Notes: generated by a model not told the origin, from the sequence alone. A stretch of DNA of 64,000 bases from Nephrocerus scutellatus (GCA_947095585.1 OX352761.1:91446833-91510832), one strand, 5' to 3'; positions 33,390 to 45,295 are shown, numbered from the stretch's first letter. Numbers and translations are program-made.

Positions 33390-35020
33390 GTTACACGTAA
33401 AAAATTTAAATTCATTCAACCCTGGATGTCCACCGGTCTTTACTGTTTAATAAATAAGAAAACCATGCTTTCAAAAAAGCTCAAAAAGTTTCCCCAAAAT
33501 AAAGCCTTATAGACTTACTTACAGTACTTTTTAAATTTAAGCACGAAATATAAAAATCTAATTAAAACTAGGAAGAACAAATACTTTAAGCGGCAATTTG
33601 AGATACACTCTGGTAATATTAAATCATAATGGAAAATTGTAGACACAATCCTCAATAAAAGTAAATCAGATGATAATCGTTTTAAGATTGAATCTGCAGA
33701 GGGTTTTTAAGCAGGGGTGTTCCATGATGAAATGAAAGAAGCCATTATAATATCGGTTTATATAAAAGGAGACAAATGTTATATGAGCAATTATCGGCCC
33801 ATTTCTTTGCTTCCAGTTTTTTCTAAGGTACTGGAAAAGATTGTTAAAAATCTTCCCGTAAAGTTTTTAGATGGTCCGTTTTGAGTAACTAACAGTATGG
33901 ATTCCGGAAATATCGAAGTACTGAAGACGCTCTGCTAAGTTTTTTCCAAGGGGTGTATAAATCGATTAATGAAAACAGAAAGACTGCATTGATATTAAAA
34001 AAGCATTTGATACCGTTAATCATGTTTTGTTGCTAAGTAAACTGGAGTGTATCGATATTAGAGTATCAGTATTACAACAATTGAAAGTGAACGATAAATT
34101 AAGTACTACGCTAACTATAAATGTAGGTGTTCCTCAGGGCTCGGTACTTTGTCCAACCTTCTTCCTAATTTATATAAACTCCCTTTTAGCTTTTGAAAGG
34201 TCTGTTAAGATAGTAGAATTCGCCGATGATATGGCTCTAGTATACTCGTGTAGAAATCATTTATAAACCGGAACATGATCTGAAAATTTTTAGAAAGTTT
34301 TATGAATTTGAGTGAAAAAACAAAGTTTATGTTCTTCAATCTTGTGCACGAACCAGTTCCATCCGAATGTCTCGTATATCACAAAGCTGAATGCACTTTT
34401 CTCGTAGCGATGACTCATGTTTTGAGATTGAGGACGTCAAAGAATTTCGCTATCTTGGTCTTGTAGTTGACAGTCAATTAAATTGGAAAAACATATTTAG
34501 AGAATCTCTAATAATCTATTAGTAGGAAAATGTACTTACTAAGACCCCTATGCGCTCCAACTATAATGAAGGTATTTTTCCACACCTTTATTCAATCGTA
34601 TATACAATATGGTCTAATATGTTGGGGTGGCATTTATTTATCGAGCGTCAAGCCGGTTATTCTGATCCAAAAGCATGCTATTAGAATAATGTGTTCTAAA
34701 AGTAGAATGGAGAACTCTAATCCTCTATTTGAATAGGAAAATATTAAAATATTCTAACATGAAGCAATCTATTTGTCTTTAAGGTATTAAAAATGTTTTT
34801 TGTAATTTAAATGTTCGTAGTAACGACGGATATAATACGAGAATTAAAAATCGTTGTGTATCTTCAAGATATACAAAAGAAATATGCCGCCGATATTATC
34901 ACTATATTGCGCCTACACTATTTAATCGTTTGCCCAATGAAATTAAAGGAATAAACATCTTGTTAAAAGTCATAACTTAACTTCATAAGTATTCAACCAG
35001 TTATTGCAATTGGCGTAAGG
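33390..35020 (+). mobile_element. CR1/jockey-type non-LTR remnant
   Basis: Pre-RT (LIKTRKNKYFKRQFEIHSGN), RT (MSNYRPISLLPVFSKVLEKI near 33790; VGVPQGSVLCPTFFLIYINS near 34125; VEFADDMALVYS near 34215) and post-RT (YIQYGLICWGG, TLFNRLPNEIKG) all appear, in several frames with stops and missing pieces. It is distinct in sequence from the two jockey-type families at 46-53 kb. Confidence 0.8.
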
Positions 35021-35215
35021 CAGTTTATACTCCATTAATGGGGAACTAACATAAAGTTAGGGCCAACATGCTTCTACATTTGGATTTTGATGCCATTTTA
35101 AATAATCCTGGTATTTTTTATATTTTTGTTCTTGTATTTTTATTCTTGTATTATTATACCAGTGCACTTTTTATATAACATATCGAAATTAAACTTTGCA
35201 CCCTTAGATTATATA

Positions 35216-36519
35216 ACGGGTGTTTTTTAAAGAGGTTGCCTATTTTTTTTTTGAATAAAACACATATAAAATTATGAAATGACCAAAATTTTTTTTTATT
35301 TGGTAGATAATTTTTTGGCATTTAACATTTAAACACAATTTCTGGCATATGGCTACCACGACTATTTTTCACAAATGTCATTCTGGAGGTCCAATTTTCC
35401 AGCACTTTTTCAAGCATTTGAGGGCGTATGTCAGCAATGACACGTTGAATATTGGTTTCCAAAGCGTCAATCGATTGAGGTTTATCCACATAAACCAATG
35501 ACTTCACGTATCCCCACAAAAAGTAATCGAGTGGCGTCAAATCGCACGAACGCGGAGGCCAATTCACCGGACCATTTCTCGAAATAATGTTGTCGTTGAA
35601 AGTTTCTTTCAATAAGTCGATTGTTTCACGTGCTGTATGGCAAGTGGCACCATCTTGTTGAAACCACATTTCATCCATATCCATATCTTCAAGATTTGAC
35701 AACAAAAACTCATTTAACATGGTTCTGTATCGATTTCCATTCACGGTAACGCGTCGTCCTTCCTCATTTTTAAAGAAATATGGACCGATGATCCCACCAG
35801 CCCATAGACCGCACCAAACAGTACATTTATCAGGATGCATTGGTAATTCTTGAACGGCGTGTGGATTATCTTTGCTCCAAATGCGACAATTTTGTTTGTT
35901 GACGTATCCATTTAACAAAAAATGCGCCTCATCACTGAAGAGAATTTTACGGTAAAAAAATGGATCTTCGTTCAATTGATTTAACGACCAATCACTGAAT
36001 TCACGGCGCAAACGATGGTCGTGTGGCTTTAATTCTTGCACCAATTGAATTTTGTATGGCACCAAACCCAAATCTTTACGTAAAATTTTCCATAAAGTCG
36101 ATGGACAAAGTCCAATTTGCTGAGCACGACGACGAATCGATAAATTGTCGTTTTCTTCGACACTGGCCTCAACGACAGCAATATTTTCTTCTGTACGAAC
36201 TCTTCTCATTCTTGTCGGTGGCTTGGCATCCAAAAGAGTGAATGTAGACCGAAATTTGGTAATTACGTTCTTTATGGTGGTCTCTGACGGACGATTATGT
36301 GCACCATAAAATTCACGAAGTGCTCTATAAACATTTTTAATTGAACACTGATTTTGAAAATAAATTTCCACGATTTGAAAACGTTGTTCTGGAGTTAACC
36401 TATTCATAATGATTTGCCAAACAATACTGAGTAGAAATGCCACTTTGAGCTGTCAAAACAACTGTCATAAAATAAAACGACATCTATCGGAAAAACAAAC
36501 CTCCTTAAAAAACACCCTT
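35216..36519 (-). mobile_element. Complete DD41D mariner-like transposon, 1304 bp
   Basis: Terminal inverted repeats: left ACGGGTGTTTTTTAAAGAGG and right (reverse complement) AAGGGTGTTTTTTAAGGAGG, two mismatches in 20. TA flanks both ends (35214-35215 and 36520-36521), the Tc1/mariner target duplication. The single intact ORF is listed separately. The very similar ends and open frame suggest recent arrival. Confidence 0.93.
35322..36407 (-). CDS. Mariner-like DD41D transposase, intact
   Basis: 361 aa from the ATG at 36407 (MNRLTPEQRFQIVEIYFQNQ). The frame is open for 12 more codons upstream, but this Met matches the usual family start. The enzyme would bind the inverted ends and cut and paste the element into TA sites. 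Residues 1-55 and 65-115 look like two helix-turn-helix DNA-binding modules. The catalytic Asp residues are D159 (FSDEAHF), D252 (QQDGATCHTA) and D294 (TPLDYFLWG), with 92 and 41 residues between them, giving a DD41D pattern. No stop or frameshift. DD41D spacing is known for the rosa group of mariner-like elements first described in tephritid flies. Activity is not shown. Confidence 0.92.
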   Translation of the reverse strand: MNRLTPEQRFQIVEIYFQNQCSIKNVYRALREFYGAHNRPSETTIKNVITKFRSTFTLLDAKPPTRMRRVRTEENIAVVEASVEENDNLSIRRRAQQIGLCPSTLWKILRKDLGLVPYKIQLVQELKPHDHRLRREFSDWSLNQLNEDPFFYRKILFSDEAHFLLNGYVNKQNCRIWSKDNPHAVQELPMHPDKCTVWCGLWAGGIIGPYFFKNEEGRRVTVNGNRYRTMLNEFLLSNLEDMDMDEMWFQQDGATCHTARETIDLLKETFNDNIISRNGPVNWPPRSCDLTPLDYFLWGYVKSLVYVDKPQSIDALETNIQRVIADIRPQMLEKVLENWTSRMTFVKNSRGSHMPEIVFKC

Positions 36520-36614
36520 TAGATGAATGTATATTATCTTGATGCTACTCATATCTCAACTCCTTCTGAGTTTCCTGGAGTTATTATATAATTATTCATT
36601 TATTATAAAATGTC

Positions 36615-36828
36615 TAATTATTTGAATTTATGGAACACGACAGCAAGGCCGGCCAAGCCTACGCTGGAAGGATGGCGTAGACCAGGACGCCCAGAGTTTA
36701 GGGATGCCAAACTGGATGACATCGGCTCGAAATCGGGACCGGTGGAGAGACTTTTTGCGGGAGGCCAGGACCGGACCCCGGTTGTAGAGCCAAATATGAT
36801 GATGATGATGATGATGATGAAAGTATAA
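36615..36828 (+). mobile_element. RTE-like 3' end with (ATG)n tail
   Basis: ACGACAGCAAGGCCGGCCAA, GGGATGCCAAACTGGATGAC and ATCGGGACCGGTGG match 59185-59357. It ends in (ATG)8 or so at about 36797-36822, the microsatellite-type tail seen in RTE elements. Confidence 0.8.
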
Positions 36829-36914
36829 AAAAAGAAGGTTAAAATTGGAATGTAATAATATTATTATATATTCTGTTAAGAAGTAGCCTTCTGTATTTAT
36901 CATGAATTTTAAAA

Positions 36915-36985
36915 AAATATGTATCTCCTATAGAGAATTTACTAAAAAATTTTTTGGGTTGTTTTTTTTTTTATAGATAAGATAT
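36915..36985 (+). mobile_element. 120-bp-unit family, tail fragment
   Basis: TATCTCCTATAGAGAATTTA, then TTTTTTGGGTTGTTTTTTTT: the family tail without units. Confidence 0.65.
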
Positions 36986-37009
36986 TACTGAGCCTGATTT
37001 TATGCCATT

Positions 37010-37180
37010 GTATTGAAACAGAGGAAGCAGCGAGCAGGTGCGATAGCAGAACCGTTTACAGAATCACCAAAGAGCTGACAGGTGGTCACCGCTCTATCGA
37101 ACATCCTGTGAAAGGCCTAGATGGTGCCGTACTCGTTTCAGGATGAGGCACACGAAGTTAATATAGAGAATTTAAACAGC
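37010..37180 (+). mobile_element. RTE-like fragment, probably continuous with 40744
   Basis: Reads RTVYRITKELTGGHRSIEHP and KGLDGAVLVSG, the pre-RT linker of RTE-like elements. It stops at about 37146 next to a head fragment (CACGAAGTTAATATAGAGAA) of the 120-bp-unit family. The expected continuation (LNRWMEHF) is at 40744. Confidence 0.6.
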
Positions 37181-37339
37181 GCCTGTCACTCCATGGGCGT
37201 TGAAAACTGAACTTCTAAAGAGAATTCGACTTTGAATTGTCAATAATCGTAGGAATTATAAGAATTTATACTGAGGAATTTGAAAGTACAATTTAGTTGT
37301 AGAGCGTAAGTACACGCTTATGCTATTAAAGCATAGAAA

Positions 37340-38400
37340 AACTACACCTAAAAATTAACATTTTTCGTGTAACTTCTCTAATCGGGGATACACAATGTGC
37401 AAAGTTTGAATAAAACCGAATTTGAATTTTTTTAAAAAATTGTTTGTGAGCCCCCTATCCCGATCACTCCAAAATGTTTACAAAAAGTGTTGTTCATCAG
37501 AGTTATATAAGCATATACAATTAGAAGAAAATCTGGTACTTTTTTTACCAAATTTGTATTTGTGCCCCCGACTTCAGGGAACGATCACTCCTACTCACTA
37601 CAAGATACGATACAATACAATTTGAAGAAAATCGGGAATTTTTTTTACAAAATTTGTATGGGTGCCCCCAACCGGCTCGATCACTTCCAAAGTTTTACAA
37701 AAAGTTTTGTCCATCGGAGATACACATGCGTATAAAATTTGAAGAAAATCGGGAATTTTTTTATAAAATTTGTATTGGTGCTCCCAGACCCCAGAGCCCG
37801 ATCACTCCAAAAAATTTACCAAAAGTTTTGTACATCAGTAATACACATGTTTTTCAAATTTGAAGAAAATCGGGCTAATTTTTAAAAAATGTATATGGGC
37901 CTCACTAAAAAAATTGTACAAAAAGGTTTGTCCATCAGAGATACACATGTGTTTAAAATTTAATGAAAATCGGTGTAATTTTTAAAAAATTTATATTATG
38001 CACCCCTACATCTAAATCGGCCGATCTCTAAAAACTTTACAAAAAGTTTTGAACGTCGGGGATACACAGGTGTCAAAAATGTTAAAAAAATAGATACACA
38101 GGTTTTTAAAATCAGTCTCAGTCTCAGTCTCAGGCCCCGATCACCACAAAAATGTTACAAAAAGTTTTGTACATGGGAGTTACTTACACATGCATAAAAT
38201 TTTTTAAGAAAATCTGGTAAATTTTGTACTCTATTTTGTATGGAAGCCCCCAGACCCCGAGGCCCGTGGGGCCGTAATAGAAACGTTTGTCATGGGAAAT
38301 ACACATTTGTGCAATTCATAGTTTGAATTAAATCGAGCTTTAGGAAGTGGGTTAACAATTGATCACAAGATTTGCTGTGTGTTAATATAAAGAATTTAAA
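37340..38400 (-). mobile_element. 120-bp-unit repeat element, copy G (about nine units)
   Basis: Tail CACCTAAAAATTAACATTTT and GTGTAACTTCTCTAATCGGG, about nine units (TTACAAAAAGTTTTGT, CATCGGAGATACACATGCGT, TTGAAGAAAATCGGG), then head TTAACAATTGATCACAAGAT and TTAATATAAAGAATTTAAAA. A CAGTCT run near 38117-38133 is a local microsatellite. The longest copy in the window. Confidence 0.85.
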
Positions 38401-38645
38401 AACTAAAATTGTTCATGTAACTGCTCCAATTACCAAAAGTATACTGAATTCCACTATAAATGCTGAAAAATAAAAACACATTCAAAGCACTGCAACCCAA
38501 GAACAAAACAATAGAAATAATAGGAAATATACATGTGTGCAAATTTTCGATAAAATCGGTCTTTGGGAAGAGGGTTAAAAATTGATCACAAGATCTGACC
38601 AGCCAGCCACGGGCACGGGAAAATTTAAAAATTAATTTGTTTGGG
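38401..38645 (-). mobile_element. 120-bp-unit repeat element, short copy H
   Basis: Directly behind copy G: tail-like AAAATTGTTCATGTAACTGC, one unit, then head TTGATCACAAGATCTGACCA, GCCAGCCACGGGCACGGG. Copies G and H lie head to tail in tandem. Confidence 0.7.
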
Positions 38646-39254
38646 AATTTACTCTACACGTTATCATTTATAGCCCAAATGTAGCATAGCTGAGAAATAA
38701 CCAGTTTTTTATCTACGATTTTGTTGGAAATCATCCGTCTATTAAATAAAGTCAGATGACTATGCCATTGAAAATCGCATTTAATTGCTAACGATTGTGT
38801 TTAAAAAAACTCACTGTTTACTTCTGGGATTTGAACCCACAACAGTACAAGACGATTTACGAGCACACGATATACGATTAGAGTCAACACGGACGCTTAC
38901 ATCCAAACATATCTCTGTTGCTCTTTGGTTAAATGTATATTTACACACATATTCGGTCGTGTAGCTCATTCGGTAAATACGGTAATACTCGTAATAAACG
39001 TAAGATCGCATACGATATAAAGTTCATACGATTTAAATAATGTTGTACAATGTTGCCAGTCTTGATTACTAACCTAATTACAAACAAACGCATAAAAAGT
39101 AATAACTATTTTTATATAAATAATATTAATACATAATTAAATGTATGTACATATAAAGTAAGTAGTATTACTTTTGAGTTTCTGAGAACATGATTCAATT
39201 GGGCGAAGAAAAAAAGCAACTAGTTCGTACAGTGCACAGATTGAAATAAAATAC
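38646..39254. other. Unassigned; possible tRNA-like boxes
   Basis: The minus strand at about 38823-38840 reads GTGGGTTCAAATCCCAG, a good pol III B box. The plus strand near 38960 reads GTAGCTCATTCGGTAAAT, like an A box. They face opposite ways, so no intact tRNA or SINE can be drawn. Otherwise AT-rich. Confidence 0.3.
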
Positions 39255-40035
39255 AACAAACCATAAAAAATAAAATTGATCGTGTAAATTCTCTAATAGG
39301 GAATAACAAGTGCAAAGTTTGAATAAAATCGGGTTAGTTTTTAAAAATACCTATATGGAAGAAAGTCATGTCATCGAAGAGACACATGTGTACAAAATTT
39401 CTATAAATTTTTTTTAAAAAAAATTACATGGGATCCTCTCGGCCCTGGGGTCCGACCACTTTTAAATTTTTACAAAAAGTGTTGTCCATCGAAGAAACAC
39501 ATGTGTTTAAAATTTTAATAAAATAATATTAATTTTTAAAAATTATATGGGAGCCCATCGGCCCTGCGCCCACCGGATTAAACCGTGTGTATCAAATTTG
39601 AAGAAAATCGGGTAACATTTTTAAAAAATTTGTTTGGGCGCCCCAAAACAACGGGGCCAGACACTTCCAAATGTTTACAAAATGTGTTGCTCATCGGATT
39701 AAACACGATTGTATAACATTTGAAGAAAATCGGGTAAATTTTTTTAAAAAATTTGTTTGGCAGCCACCGACCTCGGGGTCCGATCTCTCCAAAATTCTTA
39801 CAAAAAGTGTGCCCATCGGAGATACACATTTGTACCAAATTTGAAGAAAATCGGCGAAATTTAAAAAAACCCAAAATTTTAATAGAAAGTGTTGTTTGTA
39901 GCAAATACACATTATGCAAAATTTCAATAAAATCGGGTGTTGGGAAGTGGGTTAATAATTGATCGCAATATTTCACGACAAACAAACAAAAAAGGTAGAT
40001 CCACGGTCACGCGAAGTCAATATAAAGAATTTAAA
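39255..40035 (-). mobile_element. 120-bp-unit repeat element, copy I (complete ends)
   Basis: Tail AACAAACCATAAAAAATAAA and GTGTAAATTCTCTAATAGGG, five to six units, head TTAATAATTGATCGCAATAT and TCACGCGAAGTCAATATAAA. GAATTTAAAAAG closes it. Confidence 0.85.
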
Positions 40036-40107
40036 AAGAAAACAAGTAAATGTAAAAAAACTTCGTTTTTCGGGTACAAACTTTTATATAAACATCGAAA
40101 CACGCCA

Positions 40108-40653
40108 CAATAATCGCCAAAATATCTGTTTTTGAGGTTGGAGCTATTTCAAAGAATTTTATTTGTTCCACTCTTCACACGCGCCAAACGCGTCAAAAGC
40201 GGGATATCAAAATGGGCCACTGATATTGAGCCGCTCACAAAATGTCAGCCCTCTAGGTCCTGCGAAAGGTGGTTAAAAAAGACATAAAAAAACGAGAAAA
40301 TGGCGCGATTTCAAACCATCACGAGTGCCACACGCGAAACGTGACACGCGTTAGCTCTCTAGGACGTGTGGAAGTTGGTTAAAAGGGCCGCAAAGAAGTC
40401 GAAAAAAAATGTTAACCCATCACACGCGCTACACGCGTCACACGCGGATTTTCTCGTTTTTTGAGGTCCTTTTTAACCACCTTTTGCACGATCTATAGGG
40501 CTGAAATTTTATCAGCAGCTCAATATCAGTGGCCAATCATGATATCCCGCGTGTAACGCGTGTCGCAAGTCGCGTGTGTAATGCGTTGAAAGAAGAAAAT
40601 ATGTACTTTGAAATAGGCCCGTCCTCAAAAACAGGTAATTTGGCGGTTATTAC
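40108..40653. mobile_element. Foldback element, about 200-bp imperfect inverted arms
   Basis: Left arm 40108-40301 and right arm 40448-40653 are inverted copies: AATAATCGCCAAA / GGCGGTTATT, TGTTTTTGAGG, CTATTTCAAAG, GCGGGATATCA, GGCCACTGATATTGAGC, AAAGGTGGTTAAAAA and CGAGAAAAT. The core between the arms repeats the same CACGCG/TCTAGG/GGTTAAAA theme. No ORF. Fragments of the same arm are at 26535-26590 and 56080-56215. Confidence 0.82.
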
Positions 40654-40654
40654 C

Positions 40655-40730
40655 AAATAATAGTAATAATATTCGATGCCACAGACAATTGAGGTCCAAG
40701 GCCTTGTTTCTCACGACCATTTGTGTTATG
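40655..40730 (-). mobile_element. SINE 3' fragment
   Basis: The reverse complement shows CACAAATGGTCGTGAGAAAC, AAGGCCTTGGACCTC and an (ATT)n tail, matching the SINE 3' end. It abuts the foldback. Confidence 0.7.
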
Positions 40731-40743
40731 TATATATATTTTT

Positions 40744-42010
40744 GCACACAAGCTCAATCGATGGATGGAGCATTTCTCTACGGTCCTTAACCGTGTAAGA
40801 CGCACTAAAGAACAACAAGTCGGTATAGGACTAGATAGTTTACCCGCAGAGCTTCTGCGTGCAGCTCCAATGACATCAGCAAAGCTTTTATATCCTCTTG
40901 TAGAGAGAGCATGGGAGGTACAAAGTTTCCCCGACGAGTGGAAGAAGGGAATGACTGTCAAGCTCCCTAAAAAAGGTAGTCTTATGGAGTGCGAAAACTG
41001 GAGAGGCATTTGCGTTCTTCCTGCAGTTGCAAAGGTAATAGCCAAAGTAGTACTTGAGCGAATTAAGGTGCTGCATAGAGGAAATCTGTCAGAGGAATTC
41101 GAGATCCTAAGTGGGGTACCGATACTTTTTTTGTTGGTGATTAGCGATGTACTTCGCGCAGCTTTATCTACTGGAAAAGGAGTAATTCGTTGGACTCTTA
41201 CATCTCAACTCAAACATCTGAATTACGCTGACGACATTTGTTTACTCTCACACAGAATTATGGAGCTGCACCAAATGACAACAAATGTGGAGAGGGAGGC
41301 AAATGTTGCTGATTTGAAGATTAATACATCCAAAACAAAAATTATCAACCTCGGCACTAACTCAGTAACTTAAGTTAACATTGCTGGACAGCCGGTAGAG
41401 AGAGAAGAGAGTTTCCAATATCTTGGGAGTATTGTCTCGACCCAAGGTGGAACCGAACAGGACATTGTCAACTGAATCGGCAAAGCAAAATCGGTGTTTG
41501 GAAGGATGTTCATGATATGGCGAAGCAATGCGATAAGCTTAAACACCAAGCTGCGACTGTTCCGCTCAAATGTTAAATCTGTGCTGTTGTATGGGTGCAG
41601 AACTTGGAAGGTGACCGCTACTATCACAAAAAGATTACAAACGTTCGTAAATAGGTGCCTACGGAACATCTTTAGGGTTTTCTGGCCTAACCATATCTCT
41701 AACGAACATCTTTACCAGAGAACGGGTTCCGAACCAATAGACACAACCATCCAACGACGGAAGTGGCAGTGGATTGGTCATACACTCCGAAAAGACGACA
41801 GTTCCATAGCAAACTACACAATGCAATGGAACCCGTTATCTCAGAATGGTAGAAGAACGGCTCGTCCGAGAAATACATGGCGCAGAACAGTTGAGGAGGA
41901 GTCACGGCAATTGGGGGAAGACTTGAAGAAAGCTGAAGCTCATTGCAAGGAACCGCACGTGATGGCGCGTAGGCGTAGTAGAGGCCCTAGGACCCACAAG
42001 GGGATATAGG
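40744..42010 (+). mobile_element. RTE-like retrotransposon, RT to C-terminus
   Basis: Two long frames with one break. The first (to 41373) holds LNRWMEHFSTVLNR, LPAELLRAAP, GMTVKLPKKGSLMECENWRG and YADDICLLSHRI, but the stretch around the fourth RT motif is shortened (EILSGVPILFLLVISDVLRA). The second (41374-42009) holds SFQYLGSIVSTQGG, VKSVLLYGCRTWK, the WPNHISNEHLYQRT region and the terminal KRRKWQWIGHTLRKDD-type motif. A TGA near 41475 and the RT deletion inactivate it. The 5' half may be the fragment at 37010. Confidence 0.82.
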
Positions 42011-42019
42011 ATATAAGAC

Positions 42020-42129
42020 TGATTATATGCCATGATTTTTGGTAATTTGTTAATTCTAATTGCAATCCTTATTATTATATACGAGTACGTACAGTGCGAT
42101 AAAAGTTTTCTATTTATATTTTTGTAACA
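42020..42129 (-). mobile_element. LTR end fragment
   Basis: TATGCCATGATTTTTGGTAA, TACGAGTACGTACAGTGCGA and TTTTGTAACA parallel 43290-43402, the U3 edge of the LTR there. In minus orientation this is an LTR start preceded by a purine-rich tract. Confidence 0.6.
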
Positions 42130-42856
42130 TTACCCTCGCCTTTATCCCGTTGATCTCGAACAGATTTAGCACTCCTCCTAATGTTCTATCTAATCTGTCG
42201 ATGTGGACAGCTTCCTTCTACATCCTGGTCTTTGTTGAATCCGATACACTTCAGCGTTGACGCTTGATGTCCTTGTACATAGCCAATGCTAATACTTTGT
42301 TTATCAATGTTCCTATGGCAGTTGCCCTCAAATGAAGCTTTGATTCGTCGTTCCAAACAGCATTAATTAAGCATTCCACTACTATTTCACCTCTATATAA
42401 CCTGGAACACTGCAAGAGACTCTTCGCACCGGGTTCATTATTTCTCTTTATAGACCTTGAAGACATTCTCCTTGATTATGTCTCTTATTGTGCAGCTGCA
42501 TTTTGCATAATTCTTTGGAGAGTGAGAACCGTAAATCCAACTCTTTATAAGGAACTCATCTTTGCATCTGGAATCATCTATAGCAAATCTACTGCATTGC
42601 CTCGTAACAATAGTATTCGAGCATTAAAATGTTCCTCAGCACCCTATCCGTAATAACACACCGCAGCTTTAAACTAAATTTTTAAATTCAGTATCACCGT
42701 CATACGTTTCTAGATTATTATAGAATGACACTAAAACTGCTTTATTGAATTAGTTTGGAATCTTCTTCTTGCATCAGTTCTTAGCTTAGACATAAGGCAT
42801 CGCTCTTTAGTTTTTTTTAAAAATAGTTATTTAATAATAAATAAAAAAAATTTCTT
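42130..42856. mobile_element. LTR-retrotransposon internal remnant, in part
   Basis: 42130-42260 is homologous to 3999-4130. The rest, to 42856, contains stops in all frames and no named motif; it lies between two minus-oriented LTR pieces and may be internal sequence of one element. Confidence 0.4.
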
Positions 42857-43402
42857 TGTTTCGTGATTCGCAAAATTCCACTTCTGAAACCGATTCTTCT
42901 AGATTTGGATTTTGCAAATAAAAACAGAACACAAGTTCGTTTATTCACAAATAACAACTTTATTACAAATGGCAAAAGTTCACATATTTACACTGGTGAT
43001 AACTTATTATTTACTTATAACACTATTATTCAAAAAAGCTATAGCTCTACTCATTTTTCAAGTAGTCTGGTTCACTTCTAAGTACTAAAAAACTTACTGC
43101 GATGCTGTTTTTGTATTTATACAACATTTTCCAGAAGGTTCTAATAAATAAATACCAGAGCATATTGGTGTAATCTCCCAGTATACAAGTTAATATACGA
43201 GTTCCACACGTTTATATACAAGTTCTTATATGAGGGAAACTTTTGTACACAATATTACTGAACCTAACTTTTATATACATAGCCTAATTGTATGCCATGA
43301 TTCTTGGTTATTTATTATTACTAATACAATTTAATACCATGTTTATTCTTGTTTACGAGTATATAAAGTTCGATAATGATTTCTATTTACGTTTTCGTAA
43401 CA
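42857..43402 (-). mobile_element. LTR (Ty3/gypsy-like), minus orientation, 546 bp
   Basis: Minus strand: starts TGTTACGAAAACG (43402), TATA box TATAAATAC near 43118, then the R region CAGCATCGCAGTAAG, AATAAACGAACTTG as poly(A) signal, GTTTTTATTTGCAAAATCC, and ends near TTTCTTTGTTTCGTG (42857). Shares its R-U5 with 31346-31784. Confidence 0.7.
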
Positions 43403-45295
43403 ATATGCAAGATTGCAAACGCGAGAGCAATTTAAGATCAAAATGTTTGTGTCAAAATGTGACAAGATATTCCACGTGGAATCCTTGCGTCTTAGATTGT
43501 ACGAGTGCTTAGTTATGCATCTGCGTCCGTCTGGTATTGTTATTTTTATAAAAACTAGCATTTTTTCTCCATAATGGTAAAGGAAGCAGTATTCATATCA
43601 TTAATAGAAAATATAAATGTATTCATAGTGCCAAGAATATTCCTCCAAATACACGTACATAGGTTTACATTGATGTATCGCAGTATGTAGTAAAAATTAA
43701 AAACGTCAATGCAAAAAATTGTAAAAAAACTCAACGTGTTTTTACTTGGCCTTCTATAAGTATTAAAGAAAAGATCGAAACTTTCCAACGACAAATTTAT
43801 TGGCCCGAACCGAACTCCTTTGAACTTCGATCTCACCACTATCCAGGTGTTTCTTCCTTCATCTAGATTTTAACTATTGACAAGGTAAATAAACTTTTCA
43901 AACATTTTACCGCAGCTAAAACGTTGTAAATAGTTGTCCCGGCTGCAGAGCATCATTAAATTTTTTAAAAGTTTTATATCAGAGCAAAAAAAGTTTATAC
44001 TCACAAAAGAATAAAAGCAAATAAGTAAAAGGAAGAAGTGGTACTCTGCTTATTATTTTCTGGTTATTCTTCGTGAAAATAAAGTTTCACCAGTTGTGTC
44101 AAATTGCGCTTTATCGCTAGAATATATATAAAATGCAAAATTGAACTCTTGAAAATAGCAAACTTTGTGCAAATACTTTTTAGTCCTTCGCTATTAAAGA
44201 TCTATTAAAATAGCTGTTGTACGAGCAATGAAAGCCATTGGCTGGCCCTTAACGACTGTATTTAAAAATCGTGCGCTCTATGCTCAGGGTATTATTAGCG
44301 GCAGAAAGAAAAACAACAAAGCTATACATTTTTTGTATTCTAAAGAATTAAAGGTTGCAAACGGAAAGTAATTTATCTAATTTAACGTTAAACTTTTGCA
44401 AAGCACTAACGCATTAGCGTAGAGAGCAAAAAAGGAGGTTTGATTTTTAAATGTTAGTCTAATAAGATATTACTTGTTTCAGATTACAATTCTTATAAAA
44501 ATACGGAATTATTACATACATCTTATAGGCAACTACAATTTTTAACATGATTCAGCTCTTAACCGGGAAGTTCAAAAAGCGCAACACCGGCAAAGAAATA
44601 GAACGATTTAAGCTGGCATAAGTTATAGTTCATCTTCTAAACAAATACTTGTATCTGCACACTGCCCATTATTTTATCTGTTTACTTCCCATTAGTACAT
44701 CTTTAGTCGCGTATCCACTTTAGATAACATAGAATAAATTTGCAGTGATAGTCTTAAAATAGGTGAAGAGCAAAGATAAATGTTCAGAGATATTCGAATT
44801 TAAATATGCCCTGGAGTAAGTAAATCTGATAAAAAGGATTTTCTTTAACTGTGTTCGGGGCATCAAGTGGAAATGTGGAAACATTGCGCATAACATACCA
44901 TAAGTTCTAACAAAATTATTTGCAGTTCTTTTCAGCCGAAAAACTTGAGTAATTTGACAGATCCCTAAATCAAAAGATATATGTGTAAAAATTGCGTCTT
45001 AGGAATTCGGAGCGTAAAAAAATACATAGCAAAGAAAATCATAATTAAATTCAGCTACTTTAAATATTAATAATGTCAACAGTCAAATTTGAACATTTCG
45101 CAATTTTCTCTTTACATGACTTTGATGTTCAATAGTTCTGTTTCTTTACAAAACAGAATATATTATTTTTAAGGTTTCTTTGTAAAAACTAGTGAATCAG
45201 GAGGAGTTCTGGCTGTTTGAAACACGTTGAGTGCACGTTGTATTATTTATTTATATGTTTTTAAATGATGTTTCAATGATCGTCTTGCAAATCGC
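43403..45295. other. AT-rich region, nothing recognised
   Basis: Short open frames near 43343-43840 overlap on both strands and show no motif. From 43840 to 45295 neither coding signals nor paired repeats were found. This is the longest stretch in the window without a recognisable transposon. Confidence 0.35.

Noticed and set aside
38815..38990. tRNA gene
   Set aside because: A B-box-like and an A-box-like string exist but on opposite strands, and no cloverleaf can be drawn.
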